This document shows, piece by piece, positions 31,119 through 41,000 of a stretch of DNA of 64,000 nucleotides; position 1 is the first letter of the stretch, and every line of letters begins with the position of its first letter. Location of the stretch: NCBI RefSeq assembly GCF_007970665.1, contig NZ_CP042430.1, forward strand, positions 868,001 to 932,000, in the 5' to 3' direction. The notes below the pieces were generated by a model. That model saw nothing but the letters and a program-made list of their open reading frames with translations. It had not been told where the DNA came from and ran no database searches. Source of the DNA: Baekduia soli. Lineage in GTDB: Bacteria > Actinomycetota > Thermoleophilia > Solirubrobacterales > Solirubrobacteraceae. Position numbers and translations under genes: made by a program.

Positions 31119-33269
31119 ATGCCTCCCTCCCCGCGTGTCACGCTGGGCGTCGCGACGTACTCGCGCGACGCCTTCCTGGCCGAGGCCGTCGCCTCGTGCC
31201 TGGCCCAGGACTACGAGTCCCTCGAGGTGCTCGTCGTCGTCGACGGCGCGGCCAACCCGCGCATCGACGAGGTGCTGGCGGGCCTGGACGGCGACCCGCG
31301 CCTGCGCGTCGTGCGCCACGACGTCAACCGCGGGATCTCCGAGGCCTACAACACGATCGTGCGCGAGGGTCGCGGCGAGCTCATCGCCATGCTCGGCGAC
31401 GACGACGTCTGCCTGCCCGACCGCATCCGCCGCCAGGTGGCGGTCTTCGACGCCCACCCCGACACGGGCGTCGTGCACGGCGACGCGATCGTCATCGACG
31501 GCGACGGGGTGGCCCACGGCCGCCTGCGCGTCGCCGACATGACCGGCGCGCGGCTCATGCACCACTTCTGGCGCGAGCACAACACGCTGCTGGACCCGAC
31601 GCGCATGGTCCATCGCCGCGTGTACCAGGCCGTCGGCGGCTACGACCCCGCCCACACGCTCGCCCAGGACTTCAACTTCTGGCTGCGGGCGGCGCCGCGG
31701 TTCCGCTTCCGCCACGCCGGCGGCGACCCGCTCATCCGCCTGCGCCGCCACGACGACAACTTCTCCGGCGAGGACGCCGCGGCGCTGGCGACCCAGGTCG
31801 ACCAGGTCCAGCGCACGCTGCTGGAGTCCCTGGAGCGCGAGCCGCTGAGCGACCTCGTGCCCGAGCTCGACTGGCCGCTGCTGCATCCCGACAGCGCGCG
31901 CCGCCGCGCGCTGGAGACCCTGGCCGGTGCCGTCGAGCGCCGCGGCCTGCCGCTGCCCGCCCTGGGCGCCCGCCTGCGGGCCATGGCCGCCGAGGTCCCG
32001 CCGGCGCCCGCGCCCCGGCGCGACAAGGGCCGGCTGCTCATGACGATGTTCGGCTTCGACGACGCCGGCGGCGGCACGATGCTGCCGCGCTTCGCCGCCA
32101 AGGAGCTCGTGCGCCGCGGATGGGACGTCTGCGTCTTCCACGCCGCCGTGGACCCCGACCCCTCCGGCGTGCCCTACGCGCTGCGCGAGTGGGAGGAGGA
32201 CGGCGTGCGGCTCGTCGGCGTCCACAACCGGCCCTCGGGCCTGTGGGACGCCCAGCGCCCCGACCGCGAGCTCGAGGACCCGCCGGTCGCCGACGCGTTC
32301 GCCGACCTCCTGGACCGCTTCGGGCCCGATGTCGTGCACTTCCACAACCTGCACAACCTCGGCGCCGCGCTCATGGACGTCGCGGCCGCCCGCGGCGTGC
32401 CCGCCTACTTCACGACCCACAACTACTGGCTCGTCTGCCCGCGCGCGTACCTCCTGCGCGGCGACGGAGCGATGTGCGGCGGGCCCGGCGACGCCGGCGC
32501 CGACTGCGCGGCCTGCACCGGCGGCCCCGACCCCGCCGCCTACCAGGAGCGCCTGGCCGCGATCCGCGAGTCCTTCGCGCGCTCGATCACCGCGTGCATG
32601 GCCGTCTCGCACGGGGTGCGGCGCACGCTGATCGACCAGGGCTACCCGCCCGAGGCCATCGACGTCGTGCACCAGAACGTGCCCGCCCAGGACGAGACCT
32701 GGGAGCGCGTCGGCCGTGACCGCCCGCCCGGCCGCGTCGGCGACGAGCTCGTCGTCGGGTTCTTCGGCTCGGCCTACGCGCACAAGGGGCCGCAGGTCCT
32801 CGTGCGGGCCGCCCAGCTCACGGCCTCCGGCGTGCGCGTGCGCATCCACGGCGAGCTGCCGCGCGGCATGGCCGACGCCCTGGCGCGCCTGGACACCCGC
32901 GGCGTCGTCGAGCTGCACGGGGCGTTCTCGCCGGCCGAGCTGCCCGCCCTGCTGGCCGGGGTGGACGCCGCCGCCCTGCCGTCGCTGTGGTGGGACTGCG
33001 CGCCGCTGGCCGCCGGCGAGTGCCTCGCCGCGCGCGTCCCGCTGCTGGCCCCCGGATGGGCGGGCTGGCCGAGGCGATCCGCGACGAGGTCGACGGGCTG
33101 GCCTTCGACGGCGGCGACGTCGCCGGGCTGGCCGCCCAGATGGAGCGCCTGGCCTCCGAGCCCGGGCTGCTCGAGCGCCTGCAGGCCGGCATCCAGGCCC
33201 CGCGCGGGTTCGGCGCCTACGTCGACGAGCTCGAGGCCTACTACGCCGGCGGCCGCCCGTCGCGCGTGA
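31119..33269 (+). CDS. multi-domain glycosyltransferase, first part (GT2 plus GT4-like), frameshifted
   Basis: 716 residues to the in-frame stop, of which about 645 are genuine. Residues 1 to about 250 are a GT2 domain (VTLGVATYSRDAFLAEAVAS, metal-binding LGDDDVCLPDR). Residues about 305-645 are a GT4-like domain (GFDDAGGGTMLPRFAAKELV, YFTTHNYWLVCPRAYLL, then FFGSAYAHKGPQVLVRAAQL). From 33054 the frame turns to non-coding-like sequence. The natural continuation is in another frame (MGGLAEAIRDEVDG). Adding one C in the run at 33049-33053 would give a 1228-residue protein ending at 34804. Substrate unknown; flagellin or a surface glycan is inferred from the promoter. Confidence 0.85.
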   Translation: MPPSPRVTLGVATYSRDAFLAEAVASCLAQDYESLEVLVVVDGAANPRIDEVLAGLDGDPRLRVVRHDVNRGISEAYNTIVREGRGELIAMLGDDDVCLPDRIRRQVAVFDAHPDTGVVHGDAIVIDGDGVAHGRLRVADMTGARLMHHFWREHNTLLDPTRMVHRRVYQAVGGYDPAHTLAQDFNFWLRAAPRFRFRHAGGDPLIRLRRHDDNFSGEDAAALATQVDQVQRTLLESLEREPLSDLVPELDWPLLHPDSARRRALETLAGAVERRGLPLPALGARLRAMAAEVPPAPAPRRDKGRLLMTMFGFDDAGGGTMLPRFAAKELVRRGWDVCVFHAAVDPDPSGVPYALREWEEDGVRLVGVHNRPSGLWDAQRPDRELEDPPVADAFADLLDRFGPDVVHFHNLHNLGAALMDVAAARGVPAYFTTHNYWLVCPRAYLLRGDGAMCGGPGDAGADCAACTGGPDPAAYQERLAAIRESFARSITACMAVSHGVRRTLIDQGYPPEAIDVVHQNVPAQDETWERVGRDRPPGRVGDELVVGFFGSAYAHKGPQVLVRAAQLTASGVRVRIHGELPRGMADALARLDTRGVVELHGAFSPAELPALLAGVDAAALPSLWWDCAPLAAGECLAARVPLLAPGWAGWPRRSATRSTGWPSTAATSPGWPPRWSAWPPSPGCSSACRPASRPRAGSAPTSTSSRPTTPAAARRA

Positions 33270-34804
33270 CGCGGGAGCCGGCGACCGCCGTCGCCTGGGT
33301 CGGCGAGCAGGACGCCCCGACGAGCCTGGCGCGCATCAACCGCGAGGTCGGCGACGTGCTCGACCGTGAGCCCGGCCTCGCCCTGCGCCGCGACGCCACC
33401 GACCGCCCGGCGCCGCCCGCGCCGCTGCCCCACGCCGCCGACGTCGAGGTCCGCCACCAGTGGCCGCCGGACCTCTCGCCGCCGGCCTCCGGGCGCCTCG
33501 CGCTCATCCAGCCCTGGGAGTTCGGCTCGGTGCCCGCCGCCTGGGGCCCCGCGCTGCGCGAGGTCGTCGACGAGCTGTGGGTGCCCTCCGAGCACGTGCG
33601 CGGCATGTACCTCGAGGCCGGGATGGACCCCGGCCGCGTCGCCGTCGTGCCCAACGGCGTCGACCTGGCCACCTACGCCCCCGAGGGCCCGGCCGCCGAT
33701 CTCGGCCTCGCCGGCGGCCTGCGATTCCTCTTCGTCGGCGGCGCGATCGGCCGCAAGGGCATCGACGTCCTGCTCGACGCGTGGGCGCAGGCCTTCGCGG
33801 GCCGCGGCGACGTGACGCTGGTCGTCAAGGACTTCGGCGCCGACGGCGTCTACCGCGGCGCCGACCGCACCGCGCTGGAGCGCGCGGCCGCCGACCCCGA
33901 CGCGCGTGTCATCCACCTGACCGACGTGCTCGACGACGCCGGCGTCGCGGCGCTGTACCGCGCCTGCGACGTGCTCGTGCACCCCTACCGGGGCGAGGGC
34001 TTCGCGATGCCGGTGCTGGAGGCGATGGCCTGCGGCGTGCCCGCGATCGTCACCGCGGGCGGCCCGACGGACGAGTTCTGCCCGCCCGCGGCGGGCTGGC
34101 GGATCCCCTCGCGGCGCGTGACGCTGCCCGGGCGCTCGGTCAGCGGGATGCCGACCCACGGCGACCCGTGGATGCTCGAGCCCGACCGCGACGCGCTGGC
34201 CGCGCTGCTGCGAGAGGCCGCCGACGCCCCCGCCGCCGAGCGCGCCCGCCGCGGCGCCGCCGCCCGCGCCGCGGCGCTCGAGCTCGGCTGGGACGCCGTC
34301 GGCGCGCAGTACGCCCGGCGCCTGCGGGCCCTCGCGACCCGCCCGCCGCGCCTGGCGCAGCGCGCGGCGACGGACCTCGGCCTGGAGGGCCCCGGCCGCC
34401 GGCTGCTGGCCCTGCCCGCCTTCCGAGGTCCCCGTCCCGATCGGCTCTCCGAGCTGCTTGCGGCCTGGGCCACCGCGGCCCCCGCCGGCACCGACGCCAC
34501 GCTGGTGCTCGTCGCCGACCCCGCGCGCGACGGCGAGCCCGCCGACGTCGAGGGCCGGATCCTGGCGGCTGCGCAGGACGCGGGCGCCGACCTCGAGGGC
34601 TGCGCCGACATCGAGGTGCGCTTCCTGCACGCCGTGCTCGGCCGCGACGCCGCGCTGCACGCCGCCACCGACGCGTTCGTGGCGCTGCACGGCGCCTCGG
34701 CCGGCCACGAGCGCCTGGCGCGCGCCGCCGGCAACGCCGTGCTCGAGCCCCGCGCGGGCGCGATCGCCGCGTTCCTGGGCGCGGCCGTGGCCACCCGCCC
34801 CTAG
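33056..34804 (+). CDS. multi-domain glycosyltransferase, second part (end of first GT4 plus second GT4)
   Basis: Continuation of the gene at 31119 in a different frame. It begins with the missing GT4 tail (MGGLAEAIRDEVDGLAFDGG). A complete second GT4 domain follows (LALIQPWEFGSVPAAWGPAL, VVPNGVDLATYAPE, GAIGRKGIDVLLDAWAQAF, HPYRGEGFAMPVLEAMACGV with the E-x7-E pattern). A C-terminal region of about 150 residues ends it. The pieces join at a five-C run, so either the assembly lost a base or the gene is truly interrupted. The stop shares the bases CTAG with the convergent purM stop. Confidence 0.82.
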   Translation: MGGLAEAIRDEVDGLAFDGGDVAGLAAQMERLASEPGLLERLQAGIQAPRGFGAYVDELEAYYAGGRPSRVTREPATAVAWVGEQDAPTSLARINREVGDVLDREPGLALRRDATDRPAPPAPLPHAADVEVRHQWPPDLSPPASGRLALIQPWEFGSVPAAWGPALREVVDELWVPSEHVRGMYLEAGMDPGRVAVVPNGVDLATYAPEGPAADLGLAGGLRFLFVGGAIGRKGIDVLLDAWAQAFAGRGDVTLVVKDFGADGVYRGADRTALERAAADPDARVIHLTDVLDDAGVAALYRACDVLVHPYRGEGFAMPVLEAMACGVPAIVTAGGPTDEFCPPAAGWRIPSRRVTLPGRSVSGMPTHGDPWMLEPDRDALAALLREAADAPAAERARRGAAARAAALELGWDAVGAQYARRLRALATRPPRLAQRAATDLGLEGPGRRLLALPAFRGPRPDRLSELLAAWATAAPAGTDATLVLVADPARDGEPADVEGRILAAAQDAGADLEGCADIEVRFLHAVLGRDAALHAATDAFVALHGASAGHERLARAAGNAVLEPRAGAIAAFLGAAVATRP

Positions 34805-35868
34805 CGCAGCGGGTAGGACAGGCCCAGCTCGGGCACGTCGACGCGCCCGGTGCGGTCGGTCGCCGTGCCGATCCTGCGGGCGCCCGGGTGGGCGGCCGCG
34901 AGGATCGCCGCCGCGTCGTCGGCCCGGTCCTCGGGGACGACGGCCACCAGCCCGCACCCCATGTTGAAGACCTCCCACATCTCGGCGTCCTCGACGTCGC
35001 CCAGGCGCGCGACGAGGTCGAAGACCGGGGTGACCGGCAGCGGGTCCTCGATCGCGTAGCCGCCGCCGAGGCGCAGCAGGTTGGTCAGGCCGCCGCCGGT
35101 GATGTGCGCGAGGCCGTGCACCGGCACGTCGGAGGCCAGCAGCTCCAGGACGGCGCGGACGTAGATCACCGTGGGCTCCAGGAGCACGTCGGCGACGCTG
35201 GCGCCGCCGAGCTCGGCCGGGCGGTCGTCCAGCCCCAGCGCGGGCAGCCCCGGCGCGTCCTCGAGCAGGGCGCGGCGCGCCAGCGTGTAGCCGTTGGAGT
35301 GCAGCCCGCTGGACGGGACGCCGATGAGCGCGTCGCCCGGTGCGATGCGCTCACCGGTGATGATCGTGTCGAGGCCCACGGTGCCGATGCACGTCGCGCA
35401 CAGGTCGAAGCCGCCGGGCGACGGGTGGCCGCGGATGAGCTCGGGCAGGACGGCCAGCTCGCCGCCCGGGACCTCGCAGCCGGCCTCCTGGGCGCCGACC
35501 TTCAGGCCCTGGGCGATGCGCGCCAGGCGGCCGGCGTCGACCTGCTCGACGGCGAGGTAGTCGACGAGCGCGATGGGCTCGGCGCCGACGCAGATGATGT
35601 CGTTGACGTTCATCGCCACGCAGTCGATGCCGACGGTCTCGAGCCGGTCGGCCTCCTCGGCGACGACGAGCTTGGAGCCCACGCCGTCGGTCGAGATCGC
35701 GATGCCCAGCTCGTCGGTGACCCGCAGCACGGAGGCGTAGTGGCCGCTGCGCAGCACCGAGCGCGACGGGCGCCCGAGCTCGATCGTGCGCAGGACGCCG
35801 ACGAGCGCGTCGACCCCAGCGTCGGCCTGGTCGGTGTCCACGCCGGCTGCGGAGTACGCGTCGCTCAT
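34801..35868 (-). CDS. purM: phosphoribosylformylglycinamidine cyclo-ligase
   Basis: 355 residues from the ATG at 35868 (MSDAYSAAGVDTDQADAGVD). PurM converts FGAM and ATP to AIR in purine synthesis. Family motifs include DGVGSKLVVAEEADR, AMNVNDIICVGAEPIALVDY, LIGVPSSGLHSNGYTLARRA and AHITGGGLTNLLRL. It is the last gene of a minus-strand block; its ATG overlaps the stop of the UppP-like gene. Housekeeping, probably unrelated to the flagellar genes around it. Confidence 0.95.
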   Translation of the reverse strand: MSDAYSAAGVDTDQADAGVDALVGVLRTIELGRPSRSVLRSGHYASVLRVTDELGIAISTDGVGSKLVVAEEADRLETVGIDCVAMNVNDIICVGAEPIALVDYLAVEQVDAGRLARIAQGLKVGAQEAGCEVPGGELAVLPELIRGHPSPGGFDLCATCIGTVGLDTIITGERIAPGDALIGVPSSGLHSNGYTLARRALLEDAPGLPALGLDDRPAELGGASVADVLLEPTVIYVRAVLELLASDVPVHGLAHITGGGLTNLLRLGGGYAIEDPLPVTPVFDLVARLGDVEDAEMWEVFNMGCGLVAVVPEDRADDAAAILAAAHPGARRIGTATDRTGRVDVPELGLSYPLR

Positions 35869-36638
35869 CGCGGAGATCGTCTCAGACCCGCCAGCGCGAC
35901 GGCGGCCAGCGCGACGCGCTCGGCGGCCGGCGGCCACACCGAGGTGACCCGGCGCAGTGGCGCGGCGGCTAGCGTCGCGGCCAGCGCGGCGCCCGCCCCG
36001 GCGGCGAACGGGGCTCGCAGCCCCGGGTCCACGCCGCGTCGGGCCAGGCGCCAGGCCTTCAGCCCCGTCGCGCCGGCGACGACCGGCAGCCCGGCCTGGC
36101 GGCCGAGCGCGAACGCCGCGCCGCGGTCGAAGCCCCGCAGCCGGGCGGCGGCGACCGTCAAGCCCAGCCGCGACAGCCCGGGCCACAGCGCCAGGGCCTG
36201 GGCGGCGCCGAGCCAGAGCGCGTCGGCGGGCCCGGCCTCGGCGGCGCCGCGGCCCGTGGCCCCGCGGGCGTCGGCGGCCACCAGCAGCGCCGAGCCCGCG
36301 ACGAGCCCGGCTGCCGTGGCGCGCACGCCGCCCAGGCGGCGCTCGATCGGGTCCTCGAGCAGGAGCCCGGCGGCCGCGGCGGGCGCCGTGGCCACCACGG
36401 CGAAGCCGGGGGAGGGCAGCGGCACGAGCACGAGCAGGCCCGCGAGCGTCCCGGCGTGCAGCGCCACCGCGAAGGCCTTGCGCACATCGGCGGGCAGGGC
36501 CGCCGACGGCCAGCCCAGCAGCCGCGGGATCAGCTCGACGTGGGCCGAGGAGGAGACGGGGACGAGCTCGGCCGGCCCGTGCAGCGCCCCGAGCGCGAGC
36601 GCGTGGGCCAGCGGCAGCCGGGCCGTCTCAGGCGGCAT
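35865..36638 (-). CDS. UppP/BacA-like undecaprenyl-diphosphatase
   Basis: 257 residues, polytopic. The N-terminal active-site region ALHGPAELVPVSSSAHVELI resembles the BacA/UppP motif (ExxxPVSSxxH), with AFAVALHAGTLAGLLVLV and PGLSRLGLTVAAARLRGFDR as the second conserved parts. It would recycle the lipid carrier used by the polysaccharide clusters nearby. It is more divergent than typical UppP, so a BacA-family paralogue is possible. Overlaps both neighbours. Confidence 0.8.
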   Translation of the reverse strand: MPPETARLPLAHALALGALHGPAELVPVSSSAHVELIPRLLGWPSAALPADVRKAFAVALHAGTLAGLLVLVPLPSPGFAVVATAPAAAAGLLLEDPIERRLGGVRATAAGLVAGSALLVAADARGATGRGAAEAGPADALWLGAAQALALWPGLSRLGLTVAAARLRGFDRGAAFALGRQAGLPVVAGATGLKAWRLARRGVDPGLRAPFAAGAGAALAATLAAAPLRRVTSVWPPAAERVALAAVALAGLRRSPR

Positions 36639-37281
36639 CGGTCGCCGGCCGCGCCCGGCGCCCGCGCCACCAGCGCTGCAGGAGCCACACGATGCCCAGC
36701 ACGATGAGCACCGCCACCGCGTAGTCGACGTAGTGCAGGCGGTCCTTCCACACGTCCCAGTTGTCGCGCGCGGCCTTGCCGACCAGCGTCAGCATGAGGA
36801 TCCACGGCACGCAGCCCGCCAGCGTCAGCACCGAGAAGCGCCAGAACGGCATCCGCGCCACGCCCGCCGGCAGCGAGATGAACGTGCGCACGATGGGCAG
36901 CATGCGGCTGAAGAACACCGCCCACGCGCCCCAGCGCTGAAACCAGCGCTCCGTGAGCGCCAGGTGCTCGGGCCTGACGTGGAAGACCCGGTGGCGCTCC
37001 AGGAGCTCCAGGCGGCCGTAGTAGCCGACGGCGTAGGCGATCCACGACCCGACGAGGTTGGCGACCGAGCCCACCGCCACGGCGGCGAAGAGGCTGTACT
37101 TGCCCTCGCTGACGTTGAAGCCCGCGAAGAGCATCGTGGCCTCCGACGGGATCGGGATGCAGGCGCTCTCGGGCACCATGAGCAGGAAGATCCCGGGCAG
37201 GCCGAGGTCGCCGACGACCCGGGTGGCGAAGTCGGCCAGCTTGTCGGTCACCGACGCGAGGACCAGGAGCGCGAGCAGCAT
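36628..37281 (-). CDS. DedA family membrane protein
   Basis: 217 residues. DedA/SNARE-associated features: PESACIPIPSEATMLFAGF, the conserved Gly-rich GSVANLVGSWIAYAVGYYGR and FFSRMLPIVRTFISLPAGVA, between hydrophobic segments. DedA proteins act in membrane homeostasis and some flip undecaprenyl phosphate, which would fit the overlap with the UppP-like gene. First gene of the minus-strand block. Confidence 0.9.
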   Translation of the reverse strand: MLLALLVLASVTDKLADFATRVVGDLGLPGIFLLMVPESACIPIPSEATMLFAGFNVSEGKYSLFAAVAVGSVANLVGSWIAYAVGYYGRLELLERHRVFHVRPEHLALTERWFQRWGAWAVFFSRMLPIVRTFISLPAGVARMPFWRFSVLTLAGCVPWILMLTLVGKAARDNWDVWKDRLHYVDYAVAVLIVLGIVWLLQRWWRGRRARPATDAA

Positions 37282-37290
37282 CGCGCGCGA

Positions 37291-37296
37291 AGGTTA
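37291..37296 (-). promoter_or_regulatory. possible -10 box of the dedA-purM block
   Basis: TAACCT on the minus strand, nine bases before the ATG at 37281. No clear -35. The leader would be very short. Confidence 0.3.
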
Positions 37297-37347
37297 GGCG
37301 TCCCGCGCCCGCCGCGGCGTCCGGCGGCCGCGTCGGGGGCCGGCGCG

Positions 37348-37353
37348 TAGGCT
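37348..37353 (+). promoter_or_regulatory. leaderless-type -10 box before the methyltransferase gene
   Basis: TAGGCT exactly six bases before the ATG at 37360, the spacing expected when transcription starts at the A of the ATG. No clear -35 element. The same TAGGCT-N6-start pattern occurs at 45848. Confidence 0.45.
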
Positions 37354-37359
37354 GCGCCC

Positions 37360-37875
37360 ATGGACGACCCCGCGGCGCGCAGCCGGGCCATCTTCACGGT
37401 CGTGGGGGACCCTCCGCGCGTGCACGAGCACGCAGGGGCGCAGGAGGGCGTCTACTCCACCGACCTGGACTGCTATGAGTTCCTGGCGCGCCACGCGGCT
37501 CCCGGGTCGCGCACGCTGGAGACCGGATGTGGGATCTCCACCGCGCTGTTCGCGGTGTGGGGGACGCGCCACACGTGCGTGGTCGGCGACCGGCGCGAGG
37601 TCGACATCCTCGTCGAGTGGGCGGCGGCGCGCGACATCGACCTCGGGGCCATGACGTTCGAGATCGGGATGTCGGACGCGGTCCTGCCGCGCCTGGAGCC
37701 GACCGAGCTGGACCTGGTGTTCATCGACGGCGGCCACGCGTTCCCGATGGCGATCATCGACTGGTACTACGGCGCGGGCCGGCTGTGCGAGGGCGGGATC
37801 GTCGTCCTCGACGACGTCCAGCTGCCCAGCGTCCGCCTCGGCCTGTTCGAGGCGCTCGAGCGCGACCCGCGCTAG
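37360..37875 (+). CDS. class I SAM-dependent methyltransferase, C-terminus cut by a stop codon
   Basis: 171 residues with a SAM-binding motif (SRTLETGCGISTALFAVWG) and an acidic FIDGGHAFPMAIIDW motif, as in class I methyltransferases acting on sugars or small molecules. After DPR comes TAG at 37873-37875. The same frame stays coding-like for about 12 codons (EAVAVTSKWAA), then coding character moves to another frame (LLRPLHEVWEDQPFLNG) up to a TGA at 37973. So the C-terminus looks damaged by a nonsense codon (TGG to TAG would explain it) and a one-base shift. Function may be lost. Confidence 0.75.
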   Translation: MDDPAARSRAIFTVVGDPPRVHEHAGAQEGVYSTDLDCYEFLARHAAPGSRTLETGCGISTALFAVWGTRHTCVVGDRREVDILVEWAAARDIDLGAMTFEIGMSDAVLPRLEPTELDLVFIDGGHAFPMAIIDWYYGAGRLCEGGIVVLDDVQLPSVRLGLFEALERDPR

Positions 37876-37973
37876 GAGGCGGTGGCGGTGACCTCCAAGT
37901 GGGCGGCCTGCCTGCGGCGCTCCTCCGGCCCCTGCACGAGGTGTGGGAGGACCAGCCGTTCCTCAACGGCTGA
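37876..37973 (+). pseudogene. degraded C-terminal tail of the methyltransferase
   Basis: About 30 codons of coding-like sequence split over two frames behind the TAG at 37873. Third positions are all G/C in the first frame until about 37915 and in the second frame thereafter. The final TGA at 37971-37973 lies 25 bases before the next promoter, where a normal gene would end. Confidence 0.5.
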
Positions 37974-37998
37974 GCGTCGCCGTCCGGCCCGCCCGGAC

Positions 37999-38027
37999 CT
38001 CAAGCAGGCCCGCCGCGCTGCCGACCA
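37999..38027 (+). promoter_or_regulatory. sigma-28-like promoter of the second giant glycosyltransferase
   Basis: CTCAAG (37999-38004), a 15-base spacer and GCCGACCA (38020-38027). Nine bases separate it from the ATG at 38037, again a nearly leaderless arrangement. Confidence 0.6.
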
Positions 38028-38036
38028 CCCCGAGGG

Positions 38037-41000
38037 ATGTCCCAGACCCCGCTGCCGACGGGTGGCGATCGACCCCTGTCGGTCCTCGTCATCACCCCCG
38101 ACGTCCCGCCGGCCGACCGGGACGCCGGCTCCCTGCGCCTGTTCCGGCTGCTGGAGCTGCTCGTCGCCGACGGCCATCGCGTCCACCTGCTCGCGCGGCT
38201 CGGCGTGGGGCAGGAGCCGGCCGCGCTCGCCCTGGAGCGCCTGGGCATCGAGACCGTGCGGGCCGACCCGCAGCGGCTGCCCGAGGCGCAGCGGGCGCAG
38301 GTCGATGCCCCGGCCGTCGACGTGCCGGGGCTGCTGCGCCGCCTGCGGCCCGATGTGGTCTGGATGTCCTTCCACGACGTCGCCGAGGCCTACCTGCCGC
38401 TGGTGCGGCGCCACGCCCCCGGAGCGCGCGTGATCGTCGACACCGTCGACGTCCACTTCGTGCGCGAGGCGCGCGCCGCAGCGCTGTCCGGCCGCCCCGC
38501 CGACCATGAGCGCGCCGCGCACACCCGTGCCCGGGAGGCCGCCACGTACGCCGCGGCCGACGCGCTGGTGGCCGTCAGCGCCGACGACGGCGCCGCCCTG
38601 GCCGAGCTGGCGCCCGGCGTCCCCGTCCACGTCATCGCCACCATCCACGCCGCCGAGGAACCCGGCCCGGCCTTCGACGCGCGCCACGGCGTCGTCTTCG
38701 TCGGCAACTTCCGCCATGCCCCGAACGTCGACGCGGTCGTCCACTTCGTGACGACCTCGTGGCCGCTGGTCCGCGACGCGCTTCCGGGCGCGCGGCTGAC
38801 GCTCGTCGGCACCGCGCCCCCGGCCGAGGTCCAGGCCCTCGCCGGGCCCGACGTCGCCGTGACCGGCTGGGTCCCCGAGACGCGCCCCCACCTCGACGCC
38901 GCCCGTGTGTCGGTGGCGCCGCTGCGCTACGGCGCGGGCGTCAAGGGCAAGATCGGCGAGGCCATGGCCTGCGGCCTGCCCGTCGTCACGACGACGATCG
39001 GCGCCGAGGGGATGGGGCTGGTGGACGGCGAGCACGCGCTCGTCGCCGACGATCCCGCGCAGCTGGCCGCCGCGGTCGTCGCACTGCACACCGACGCCGG
39101 GCTGTGGGGCCGCCTGGCCGATGCCGGCCGCGCGCGCCTGGCCGCCGCCCTGTCGCCAGCGGTCGCGCACCGCGCCCTGCGCGCGTTGCTGGCCGATGCC
39201 GCACCGCAGCTCTTCGTCGCCACCTCCGCGCTCGAGGACGAGGACGTCCTGGACGCGACCCTGGGCGGCTACCTCGACGCCTTCGACGCGGGCGACGCCG
39301 TCTCGCTCGTCGTCCCGGTGCGAGAGGGCCGCGATCCGCAGGTCCTGTTCGCCGCGCTGGCCCGGGCGCTGGACCGCCTGGGCCACGACCCCGAGCACAT
39401 CCCCGACATCGCGCTCGTCGCCTGGGCCCAGGACGCCGTCCTGCCCGCCGCGGCGCTGGAGGCGCCCGCGGCGACGTGGCGCGTGCCGCCGCAGCCCTCG
39501 CGCGGGCCCGGCCGTACGCCGGCGGCCGCGATCGTGGTCCGCCTCCCCGAGGACGCCGCGGCCGCCGCCACGCAGGTCGACGCCCTGGCCAGGGCCCGCG
39601 TGGCCGATGACGTGGAGATCGTGCTCGTGGCCGCCGAGGACGCCGGCCTGGACGCGGTGCTCGCCTCCGCCTCCGGCGCGCGCGTCGTCCGCATCGGCGC
39701 CCATCTCGGGCGCCGCGCCGCGTGGCAGCGCGCCGCCGCCGCGACGCGGGCGCCCACGATCGTCATGCTCGAGCCCCACGCGCTGCCGCGCCCGGGCTTC
39801 GCGGCACCGCTGCTCGACGCGATCTCCGCCGGTGCCGCGCTGGCCGGCCCCGTCGTCGCCGGCGCGCACGGTCTGCGGGTCGCCGCCGATGGCGCGCTGT
39901 GGCCGCTGGCGGATGCGACCACGGCTCCCGACGCCCTCGCGATGGACTGCCTGGCGGCCGCGCGCGGCACGTGGCTGGACGCTCCCGCGGTCCTCCCGTC
40001 CCGCGAGGGCCACGCGGAGGCCCAGCTCGCCGCCTGGGCCGCGGCGCGTGGTCCGCTGACCGTGGCGCCCGGCGCGCGCGTCGGGCGTGCGCCGGCGCCC
40101 GAGGCCTCCGTCCTGATCTGCACGCGCAACCGCGCCGAGGAGCTCGAGGACGCCGTCGGCCTTCTCGTCGCCTCCGGCGCCCGCGACGTGGTCGTCGTCG
40201 ACAACGCCTCGACCGACGCGACGCCGGAGGTCGCGGCCCGGCTCGCGGCGGCCCACCCCGGCGTCGTGCGCGTGGTCGTCGAGGAGCGCGGGGGCCTGGG
40301 CCACGCGCGCAACGCGGCCGCGGCCGCAGCCCGGCACGACCTCCTGCTCTACCTGGACGACGACGCGCGGCCCGCTCCCGGATGGGCCGCCGCCGCCGCT
40401 CGCGAGCTCGCGCGCCCGGGCGTCGCCAACGTCGGCGGCCCGATCGCGGCGCTGTGGCCGCCGGAGCGCCCGGCGGACTGGCCGGCCCCGGGCCTCGAGC
40501 CGCTGCTGAGCGTGCTGGACCTCGGCGACGCCGACCGCACGCTCGTCCCGCCCGACGTCGTCTACGGGGCCAACTGGGGCGTGCGCCGCAGTGCGCTGGA
40601 CGCCGCCGGCGGCTTCGATCCGGCCTTCGGCGTCGGACCCGACGTGCGGATCGGCGGCGACGAGGTCTCCGTGGCGTGGCGGCTGCACCGAGCAGGGCTC
40701 GGGGCGACCCGGTACGTGGCCGCGGCCGCCGTCGGCCATCGCATCGACCCCGCGCGGATCAGCGAGCCGTTCCTGACCCACCGAGCGATGGCGTGCGGGA
40801 TCGAGCGCGCGCGGCACGCCGCGGCGCTGGACGGCATCGACCGCGGCCGGCTGATGGGCACGGCGTCGGCCGCCGCGGGGCGGCTGCTGCGGCTCATCGC
40901 CCTGTCCGGTGACCTGCGCCTCGAGCAGGCGTTCGACGTCGTCGCGGCGTCCACGCTGGACCCGCGCCTGCGCATCGTCGCCGCCGACGCGCTCGGCGAG

